Position numbers and translations under genes: made by a program. From Flectobacillus sp. BAB-3569 (lineage in GTDB: Bacteria; Bacteroidota; Bacteroidia; Cytophagales; Spirosomataceae): DNA of 64,000 bases. A model generated the notes under the pieces. That model searched no databases, was not told the origin of the DNA, and worked only from the letters and a program-made list of their open reading frames with translations. Location of the stretch: NCBI RefSeq assembly GCF_002270355.1, contig NZ_NJFZ01000005.1:1-64000 (forward strand). The letters run 5' to 3'. Positions 57,810-64,000 of this stretch are shown here, in pieces. Every line of letters starts with the position of its first letter. The first letter of the stretch is position 1.

Positions 57810-57817
57810 CAAAAATA
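57810..57817 (-). promoter_or_regulatory. metK promoter -7 element
   Basis: CAAAAATA on the plus strand reads TATTTTTG on the minus strand, a match to TAnnTTTG about 77 bases before the metK ATG. Confidence 0.4.
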
Positions 57818-57948
57818 AGAGGAAAAACTCTCAGAATTCTTGTATCTAGCTCAGTGCTTACAGCCAAGGGTCAGAATTGTATTACAAAACTACAACTAAT
57901 ATTTTTAAATGACAATTTAGCTTAGTTGACTACTAGATTATAGATAAA

Positions 57949-59175
57949 TTATCTTAAAAATAACCATATTTTTCTAAATATCACTACAAATGCCGATTTC
58001 AAGAAGGGAATTATCGGAACAGTGTGCATTATAGCCAAGTCTTCTAATAGACTTGTATCTTCGTCCAAAAACTTCAAAATTTGGGCTGGTCGGTTTTTAC
58101 TAAACAAACGAGTGAAAATATCCTTTGACGAATGGCGATTTTTGAGCATTACGTCTAGCAAAATACTATCTAATAAGGCTTTCCAATTGGGAATATATGT
58201 ACCTTTCCGCCATGCCTTTTTTTCCTTTTCAAAAGAATCAAAATTACCTTTTGCTCGCTCCAAATCTCGAACGAGGTTCTTTATAATACGTTGTGTCCGA
58301 GTAAAACTATATCCTGTCGACGCCTTTACATAGCCCCCCGCAGTACCTATGTGCACAATGCCATCGTCGGGTATTTGAATACAAGGCTCATCAGACATCG
58401 GAATTATCCCTTTTTCGACTTCTTCAATGCGATAATTAGTAATTTTTAACCGTTGTGAGATATAACTTTTTAGCTCATCATCATAAACAGAATCTTCTAA
58501 TAAATTATCAGAAAAAATCGTGAATTCAACCAAGGCTTTGGTAGGGCTATATGGTAGTACATATACGAATCGGCATTCATCGTTCTGTTCTACACTAAAA
58601 TCAAACATGGTCGGCTTAGTTTCATCAAAGGCTGGCGCATCGGTTTCGATAACCCAACCTTTGAAATGCTGGAGCATTTGACTATATCGAGGATCATCGT
58701 ATGACGAACGAGATGTGCTATCAAAAACTATTTGGGAGGCTTTAAAAATACCTTGTGTTGTTTTAACTTGAGGTCTATTATCAATATCTTTTTCTACAGA
58801 CAATACACTGTCAATCAAAAAGCTAATATTATCTTTTCGAGAAATAGCCTTATAGATAAACTGGTAGAAATCAGCACTTCTGATTAGTTTATATTGGTAT
58901 TCATCTATGGGTAAAAACTGGCTAAAATTTCTACTTCCGTGAAACCAAACACCATTCCATTTTTGTCTAACTATTTCGTCAAAAGCCGTTGGCTGAGCTT
59001 CCCAAAAACACCAAGTTTTGTCATTTTCCTTTTTTTCAGACTGATCAATAATTAGAATCTTAGCGTTTTCTAAACTCGATTGAGATAGATAATATGCCAA
59101 CGACAAACCCGCCAAGCCTCCACCTGCTATAATGAAATCATATGTTGACGAATAGGATTCTGATGCTGTACTCAT
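57949..59175 (-). CDS. Lycopene cyclase (carotenoid ring formation)
   Basis: A 408-residue FAD/NAD-dependent lycopene cyclase of the CrtY/CrtL type, which forms the beta-ionone rings of carotenoids. The dinucleotide fold FIIAGGGLAGLSLAYYL starts the protein. Family blocks CFWE (about 57-60), VFDSTSR, and GTAGGYVKASTGYSF are present. No other carotenoid gene is in the window, so pigment genes are dispersed. It implies a yellow-to-pink pigmented organism. Confidence 0.9.
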   Translation of the reverse strand: MSTASESYSSTYDFIIAGGGLAGLSLAYYLSQSSLENAKILIIDQSEKKENDKTWCFWEAQPTAFDEIVRQKWNGVWFHGSRNFSQFLPIDEYQYKLIRSADFYQFIYKAISRKDNISFLIDSVLSVEKDIDNRPQVKTTQGIFKASQIVFDSTSRSSYDDPRYSQMLQHFKGWVIETDAPAFDETKPTMFDFSVEQNDECRFVYVLPYSPTKALVEFTIFSDNLLEDSVYDDELKSYISQRLKITNYRIEEVEKGIIPMSDEPCIQIPDDGIVHIGTAGGYVKASTGYSFTRTQRIIKNLVRDLERAKGNFDSFEKEKKAWRKGTYIPNWKALLDSILLDVMLKNRHSSKDIFTRLFSKNRPAQILKFLDEDTSLLEDLAIMHTVPIIPFLKSAFVVIFRKIWLFLR

Positions 59176-59256
59176 AGATAACTTTTTCTTTTAGTAACAT
59201 GAAGAAGGTTACTTTGTTTAGATATTTCTTGACTGCCTAGCAGGAGTATGAATAAA

Positions 59257-59284
59257 AAAAGCCTTACCTAAAGGTAAAGCTTTT
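59257..59284. terminator. lipA terminator
   Basis: AAAAGCCTTACC pairs with GGTAAAGCTTTT (one mismatch) around TAAA. On the minus strand a long T-run follows, ending the lipA transcript. Confidence 0.7.
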
Positions 59285-59388
59285 CTATTTTATCTAATTC
59301 TTGAACCATCAAAAATGAAGTATGTTGTTCAAAAAAGGTCGTAAAATGCTAAAATTTAAACTCAAAATTCATAATTCAGCACTAATAC

Positions 59389-60264
59389 TTAGATATGTCT
59401 TTCTGCATGGTAGCTTGAACGCACCAATGCACCCGACTCCACATATTGGATACCTCTTTTCAAACCTTCTTCTTTGTACATGGCAAAAGTATCTGGGTGA
59501 ATCCACTCAATTACCTCATGGTGCATTTTGGTTGGTTGAAGGTATTGTCCTAAAGTCAAAACGTCTAAGCCATTTTCCACTAAATCGTCCATCGCTTTAA
59601 ATACCTCTTCTTTGGTTTCGCCAAGACCCAACATGATACCAGTTTTGGTACGTTTACCAAATTCTTTGGTACGTTTAGTTTGTTCCAAACTACGTGCATA
59701 TTTTGCCTGAGGACGAACATTACGATACAAGCGCTCAACTGTTTCCATATTGTGAGAAACAACCTCTTGACCGCCTTCAATCATTCGGTATAGGGCATCC
59801 CAATTACCTTTTGTATCTGGAATAAGTGTTTCGATCGTAGTCGTTGGAGACTCTTGTTTTACTTGGACCACCGTTTGATACCAAATTTCGGCACCACGGT
59901 CTTTCAATTCGTCACGGTTTACTGAAGTAATAACAGCGTGCTTTACTCCCATCAACTTAATAGCTTCAGCTACACGACGTGGCTCATCAGCATCATATTC
60001 GTTTGGACGACCAGTAGCCACCGCACAAAATGTACAAGAACGAGTACAAACATTACCCAAAATCATAAAGGTTGCTGTACCTGCTCCCCAACACTCGCCC
60101 ATGTTTGGACAATTCCCTGATTGACAGATGGTATGTAGCTTATATTCGTCGACAATACTACGAACTTTTGCGTATTCTTTACCGATTGGCAATTTTACTC
60201 TCAACCAATCTGGTTTTTTGTTATGCTTGGTAGCACTAGTAGCTACTACTGGAAGTTCTATCAT
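59389..60264 (-). CDS. lipA: Lipoyl synthase
   Basis: This radical-SAM enzyme inserts two sulfurs into octanoyl groups to make lipoate. The auxiliary cluster Cys are C47, C52 and C58 ([12 protein letters not shown]). The radical-SAM CxxxCxxC is C73, C77 and C80 (CTRSCTFC). The C-terminal RSSYHAE carries the serine that ligates the auxiliary cluster. The length of 291 is standard. The start at 60264 gives the short N-terminal leader usual for Bacteroidota. Confidence 0.97.
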   Translation of the reverse strand: MIELPVVATSATKHNKKPDWLRVKLPIGKEYAKVRSIVDEYKLHTICQSGNCPNMGECWGAGTATFMILGNVCTRSCTFCAVATGRPNEYDADEPRRVAEAIKLMGVKHAVITSVNRDELKDRGAEIWYQTVVQVKQESPTTTIETLIPDTKGNWDALYRMIEGGQEVVSHNMETVERLYRNVRPQAKYARSLEQTKRTKEFGKRTKTGIMLGLGETKEEVFKAMDDLVENGLDVLTLGQYLQPTKMHHEVIEWIHPDTFAMYKEEGLKRGIQYVESGALVRSSYHAERHI

Positions 60265-60341
60265 TACAATAAATTGAGGTATGTTGAAAAAGTGATCTAT
60301 ACTTCTAACAAACTCTACCCTATTTTTGATTCAACAATGTG

Positions 60342-60349
60342 CAAAAATA
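60342..60349 (-). promoter_or_regulatory. lipA promoter -7 element
   Basis: CAAAAATA on the plus strand reads TATTTTTG on the minus strand, about 78 bases before the lipA ATG and six bases before the stop of the upstream gene. Confidence 0.4.
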
Positions 60350-60354
60350 CGAAC

Positions 60355-61179
60355 TTACTTTTTACCCCCGAAGAAAATTGTCAAATATCCCGAAGTAAAG
60401 ACACTTTGATTATCAGAAAGTGCCATAATTTCTACTTTTTTGCTATAGATATCCGCTAAGAAACCTACTTCTAAACTAATATTGCTTTGACGAAAAGCAT
60501 CCAATTCAAAATTCAAACCAGCTTTGATATTGATACCCGGTGTAAATTTCATATTACCCAATCCTTTAAAAAAGCCTCCACTTCCAGCAATATTGTTGAT
60601 AGAATGAACATTGGGATCGTAAGGTTCGCTTACCAAATAGCCTCTTCCGTAATATACATCTACGTAATACGGCTTCAAAAAACCAAGCGTTGGGCCAGCA
60701 GCGATGAACCCATTCACATTGATACCTCCATCTGAAGATTTTCTAAATAAGCTTATTTCACGGCCATACTGCGGACGCAAAGCAAACAAATAGTTCTTTT
60801 TGCCATAAGCATATCCTGAGCCATTACCTCCTGCATGAAGTGTACTTTCTTGGTAATTATCTACATTCACCAATTCTAAGTTGAAATAATGCATCTGTCT
60901 ACGCGCCGCACCGTTGTCAATAACGATTTCTTTACGTACCATAAATCCTCCTAACAACCCTGAATTGGTGTTGGTGGTGATACCCACTGAGAAAATTGAG
61001 TTAAAATTTTCTTCATCTACCTCCTTTTTAGGCTTAGTAGCGGGCGCACGGTTAGGAGCAGCAGACTTTGTTGTTGTAGTTGTTGTGTTGGCAGGAGTAT
61101 TTCTACGTTGTGCTTGAGACAAATTTGACCAAGTCATCAACAGTAAACTCATTGCTAAATATTGGGTAGTTTTTTTCAC
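60355..61179 (-). CDS. Predicted outer-membrane barrel protein, unknown function
   Basis: The 274-residue product has a signal peptide (cleavage near LSQAQ), a Thr/Pro/Ala/Lys-rich linker (about 25-52, including a run of six Thr) and a C-terminal part with alternating hydrophobic strands (FSVGITTNTNSGLLGGF, GYLTIFFGGKK end) like small outer-membrane barrels. I do not recognise a named family. It could share a transcript with lipA, whose ATG lies 90 bases further on. Confidence 0.65.
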   Translation of the reverse strand: MKKTTQYLAMSLLLMTWSNLSQAQRRNTPANTTTTTTKSAAPNRAPATKPKKEVDEENFNSIFSVGITTNTNSGLLGGFMVRKEIVIDNGAARRQMHYFNLELVNVDNYQESTLHAGGNGSGYAYGKKNYLFALRPQYGREISLFRKSSDGGINVNGFIAAGPTLGFLKPYYVDVYYGRGYLVSEPYDPNVHSINNIAGSGGFFKGLGNMKFTPGINIKAGLNFELDAFRQSNISLEVGFLADIYSKKVEIMALSDNQSVFTSGYLTIFFGGKK

Positions 61180-61408
61180 GATAAACTTTTCATTTTAACC
61201 TAAAATCACCAAAAATCAAGGTTTTTGAGTAATTTTAGGAAAAGTAAACAGGAAATTTCGGTAATACAAATATTGACCTTTGTATTCAAGAAAAACAAAA
61301 GCCAATGCTTCTTAAGCAATACGAAATATAAAGCAATTTATTTTGGAGCTTGGTTATTTTCAATTAAAATTACCTTTTTCTTACAATCATTATAACAACT
61401 CTATTAAT

Positions 61409-61822
61409 ATGCCCACAGTAAAAACAACTTACCTTGGAGAACTTCGCACAGAGTCTACTCACTTACAATCAGGCAATCAGCTCATTACCGATGCACCTAC
61501 AGATAACATGGGCAAGGGCGAGGCATTTTCTCCTACCGACTTGGTAGCTACTGCCACAGGTACTTGTATGCTTACAACAATGGCAATCGTTGCACAAAGA
61601 GACGGTATTGAATTAGCTGGCTCGGAAGTTGAGGTTACCAAAATCATGTCTCAAACTCCTCCGCGCAGAATCGCTCGCTTAGAGATTAACCTGAAAATGA
61701 AGACAAATGTTGCCTTGGACGATGCACATATTAAAAAATTAGAAAATACAGCACACAAATGTCCAGTTTCATTGAGCCTTCATCCTGATGTCGAACAAGT
61801 AATTGATATTCAGTGGCTATAG
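61409..61822 (+). CDS. OsmC-family thiol peroxidase-like protein
   Basis: OsmC/Ohr proteins reduce organic hydroperoxides using two Cys. From the ATG at 61409 (MPTVKTTYLGELRTE) the product has 137 residues with C53 (TGTCMLTTM) and C118 (HKCPVSL) in the standard places; the frame extends 22 codons upstream without similarity. It converges on the YtxJ gene, also thiol-linked. Its hydroperoxide or other substrate is not shown. Confidence 0.9.
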   Translation: MPTVKTTYLGELRTESTHLQSGNQLITDAPTDNMGKGEAFSPTDLVATATGTCMLTTMAIVAQRDGIELAGSEVEVTKIMSQTPPRRIARLEINLKMKTNVALDDAHIKKLENTAHKCPVSLSLHPDVEQVIDIQWL

Positions 61823-61940
61823 GTAAATGGATGTTATTTGTTAGCAGTGTATCCGTTATTAGAAAGTATTCTTAGGGCATACTTGCCTAATTTTTAAAGA
61901 AATTCATCAATTTTACCCAAATATTTTTAGGATAAAAACT

Positions 61941-61975
61941 ATAAAGGCTACCTATTTGCATAAGGTAGCCTTTAT
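61941..61975. terminator. Terminator between osmC-like and ytxJ genes
   Basis: ATAAAGGCTACCT (61941-61953) pairs perfectly with AGGTAGCCTTTAT (61963-61975). Confidence 0.7.
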
Positions 61976-62048
61976 AATTTCTGATGTCAGCGATTTGCAA
62001 AGATTGAACCCAAAAGCTATTTAAGCCCTAATCTCCAATCCGAAATCG

Positions 62049-62384
62049 TTAAACTGTTTCTGCAATTTCTTCAAAACGAATATCAAAATGCGAAGCATCA
62101 TACACACTTGCTCCATCCTTGATTAGAATCACTTGTGGCGACTGATGCTCTACCCCAAATTCCTCTACGATGGCATTTGATACGGGTCTATTCGCAATCA
62201 AATCCAAATAATAAGGCTTTAATTCACCAACGGCTTCTTGTTTCCAATTACGCTCAACACGACTTAAGGCTGTAGATGAAATTGAACAACGAGTACTATG
62301 TTTAAAAATCAACACTGGTTGATTAAATGACTCTTCTTTAATGGATTGTAATTGCTCTACTGTGGTTAATTGATTCCAGTTCAT
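62049..62384 (-). CDS. ytxJ: YtxJ-type bacillithiol-system thioredoxin-like protein
   Basis: This 111-residue thioredoxin-fold protein has a single active-site Cys (C33) in FKHSTRCSIS, the YtxJ signature, and the cis-Pro region HQSPQVILIKDG. The family is placed in bacillithiol redox control, reversing S-bacillithiolation. Bacillithiol synthesis genes are not in the window. The start at 62384 (MNWNQLTTVEQL) is typical. Confidence 0.9.
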   Translation of the reverse strand: MNWNQLTTVEQLQSIKEESFNQPVLIFKHSTRCSISSTALSRVERNWKQEAVGELKPYYLDLIANRPVSNAIVEEFGVEHQSPQVILIKDGASVYDASHFDIRFEEIAETV

Positions 62385-62463
62385 GGGGTAAAATATGTGT
62401 TACAGATACCAAAATGATAACCTATCTATGACCTAATTATCATTTTTCTATCAATGATTATGG

Positions 62464-62471
62464 TATTTTTG
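62464..62471 (+). promoter_or_regulatory. kdtA promoter -7 element
   Basis: TATTTTTG matches TAnnTTTG about 85 bases before the kdtA start. Confidence 0.35.
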
Positions 62472-62555
62472 TTGTTTGTCTTTTAGAATTGTTTTATTGC
62501 TAAACGAAATACTAGTAAATTTGATTCAAATTTCATGATACAATTCTAAAACGCA

Positions 62556-63839
62556 TTGGCAAAAGTACTATATAATTTATCGATTGAGCTGTATCAATGG
62601 CTAATTCGTCTGGTAAGTCCTTTCAATCAAAAGGCTCAGCTATGGCTCAAGGGTCGAGAAGGACTTTTCGAAAAACTCGAATATCAACTAACACAAGCTC
62701 GTCAAAAATCACAAAGCCCACTTTCTATTGCATGGTTTCATTGTGCAAGTTTGGGTGAATTCGAGCAAGGTCGTCCTGTGATCGAAGCTTACAAAAAAGA
62801 ATTTCCCAATCATCACATATTACTAACCTTCTTCTCCCCTTCTGGATACGAGATTAGGAAAAACTACGAAGGCGCAGATATTATTTGCTATCTTCCAGCA
62901 GATACTCCAAGTAATGCCAAACGTTTTGTGGAACTTATCAACCCTACGGTGGCATTTTTTGTAAAGTATGAGTTTTGGTATAACTATCTGAATTGTCTCA
63001 AACAAGCCAATATTCCCAGTATTTCATTTTCGACTATATTTAGAGAAAATCAGGTTTACTTTAAATCTTATGGTGAATTTAATCGTAGTATTCTGCGATT
63101 ATTAACTCATATTTTTGTCCAAAACGAAAAGTCGGCATCTCTTTTAGCTGGTATTCAAATTCAAGAAAATGTAAGTATTGCAGGTGATACCCGCTTTGAC
63201 CGAGTTGCTCAAATTGCCCAAAACAAAAGAGTAATTCCTATCGCAGAGCAGTTTAAGAACGATACACAAACTTTAATTGTTGGCTCGTGCTGGCAACAAG
63301 ATTTTGACGTAATTTGTCCTTTTATCAATAGTTTTGCACATCCATTAAAGGTAATCATTGCACCTCACGAAATTCATCCAGAAGAAATCGCACAATGGCA
63401 AAAACAGCTCAAAAAGCCAAGTATTCGCTATTCTGAAGCTCTGAATGGTAAAGAACTAAACAACGCCGAAATACTATTTATCGATAATATTGGTATGCTT
63501 TCATCGCTTTATCAATACGCCGATTATGCTTGGATTGGAGGAGCTTATGGTAAAGGTTTACATAATACCTTGGAGGCAGCCACTTTTGGACTCCCTATCT
63601 TTTTTGGAAATAAGGTTTATACCAAATTCCAAGAGGCCATGGATTTGATTGCCATTGGAGGTGCTCAGGTAATTGATAACACTCAAACTTTTGAAAGTAT
63701 TTTCACCAGTTTATATCAAGATTTCAACAAACGAAAAGAGGTTTCTGACAAAATTTTAACCTATGTTAAAAGTAATATTGGAAGCACTCAAACCATTATC
63801 AATTTTGTAAAAAATCTTATTCAAACAACGAATAAGTGA
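62556..63839 (+). CDS. waaA: 3-deoxy-D-manno-octulosonic acid transferase (Kdo transferase)
   Basis: This GT30 glycosyltransferase adds Kdo to lipid A. The 427-residue protein begins with a membrane-anchor-like helix (VLYNLSIELYQWLIRLV), then the N-terminal domain with the FHCASLGEFEQGRP block, including the catalytic Glu. The C-terminal CMP-Kdo domain shows VGSCWQQDF, APHEIHPEE and WIGGAYGKGLHNTLEAA. The start codon is TTG at 62556, since no upstream ATG is available in frame and the anchor needs these residues. Confidence 0.92.
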   Translation: MAKVLYNLSIELYQWLIRLVSPFNQKAQLWLKGREGLFEKLEYQLTQARQKSQSPLSIAWFHCASLGEFEQGRPVIEAYKKEFPNHHILLTFFSPSGYEIRKNYEGADIICYLPADTPSNAKRFVELINPTVAFFVKYEFWYNYLNCLKQANIPSISFSTIFRENQVYFKSYGEFNRSILRLLTHIFVQNEKSASLLAGIQIQENVSIAGDTRFDRVAQIAQNKRVIPIAEQFKNDTQTLIVGSCWQQDFDVICPFINSFAHPLKVIIAPHEIHPEEIAQWQKQLKKPSIRYSEALNGKELNNAEILFIDNIGMLSSLYQYADYAWIGGAYGKGLHNTLEAATFGLPIFFGNKVYTKFQEAMDLIAIGGAQVIDNTQTFESIFTSLYQDFNKRKEVSDKILTYVKSNIGSTQTIINFVKNLIQTTNK

Positions 63840-63905
63840 CTCACTGAAAAGTGATTGCAAGAAGAAATACGTTTCGAATGCATTACTTTTCTTACGATTT
63901 AATAT

Positions 63906-64000
63906 ATGCACAGAGGATTAGTCATACGCTCAACTGGCTCATGGTACGAGGTAATGGCCGACTCAGACAAGCACGTCTGGAAAGGTCGTTTGAAGGGGAA
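63906..64000 (+). CDS. rsgA: Ribosome small-subunit GTPase RsgA, N-terminal start (cut by window edge)
   Basis: Only 31 residues are visible: they begin MHRGLVIRSTGSWYEV and continue to WKGRLKG, the OB-fold opening of RsgA/YjeQ, which matures the 30S subunit. It starts 66 bases after waaA on the same strand. The GTPase domain lies outside the window. Confidence 0.75.
   Translation, partial: MHRGLVIRSTGSWYEVMADSDKHVWKGRLKG

Noticed and set aside
57734-57817. SAM riboswitch in the metK leader
   Set aside because: The leader is only about 70-80 bases, AT-rich and shows no stable multi-stem structure or known SAM-binding motif.
1-64000. CRISPR arrays, tRNA or rRNA genes, prophage
   Set aside because: I saw no regularly spaced repeats, no tRNA-like cloverleaf, no rRNA sequence and no phage structural genes in the spacers that I read.

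Overview
The window is a chromosomal piece of a Bacteroidota bacterium, most likely an aerobic, carotenoid-pigmented member of the Cytophagales (Flectobacillus/Arcicella/Runella-like). The reasons are SusC/SusD pairs, a type IX secretion C-terminal sorting domain, PorT-like and DUF5686 outer-membrane proteins, a fused MurF-alanine racemase, the -7 promoter word TAnnTTTG before several genes, weak Shine-Dalgarno sequences and AT-rich DNA. The genus is an inference. I saw no tRNA, rRNA, CRISPR array or prophage.

Region 1 (1-16.7 kb) starts with the 3' end of an IS4-type transposase. It is followed by a pectin utilisation locus on the minus strand. In transcription order this is an ECF sigma factor, a FecR anti-sigma factor, a SusC transporter with an STN signalling domain, SusD, a DUF5123-type surface lipoprotein, a PL10 pectate lyase, a 1453-residue secreted PL1 pectate lyase-CE8 pectin methylesterase fusion with a T9SS tail, and a stand-alone CE8 esterase. 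The enzymes demethylate and cleave homogalacturonan, SusCD import the products, and SusC-STN/FecR/sigma probably senses substrate. Two spacers hold strong hairpins and a third holds a dispersed repeat.

Region 2 (16.8-32.4 kb) is mixed housekeeping and redox: a FUSC-type exporter, a PorT-like barrel, radA, truA, a MocA-type cytidylyltransferase next to an isoquinoline 1-oxidoreductase beta subunit, a DUF1624 acyltransferase-like membrane protein, a GMC oxidoreductase with its subunit 3, an esterase, a hibernation factor and a VRR-NUC nuclease. Region 3 (32.8-44.4 kb) holds pgk, murF-alr, a DeoR regulator with a candidate operator, a DUF3592 protein, corA, methylmalonyl-CoA epimerase, a PspC/LiaF-like envelope pair, an unknown coiled-coil protein and a THUMP-like methyltransferase.

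Region 4 (44.5-52.4 kb) is the most unusual. It is a type I secretion-like operon (ABC membrane domain, separate nucleotide-binding domain, HlyD adaptor, TolC channel) in which the nucleotide-binding domain has lost every recognisable catalytic motif. A DUF5686 barrel gene diverges from it. Region 5 (52.6-64 kb) holds a complete IorA-IorB pair, a META-domain lipoprotein-like gene, metK, lycopene cyclase, lipA, an outer-membrane protein, OsmC and YtxJ redox proteins, kdtA and the start of rsgA.

Three genes (susC, the esterase and the VRR-NUC nuclease) are each put back in frame by one extra base in a short A or T run. This pattern suggests homopolymer under-calling in the assembly rather than three independent decays. 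A MITE-like repeat family with terminal inverted repeats occurs three times between genes.
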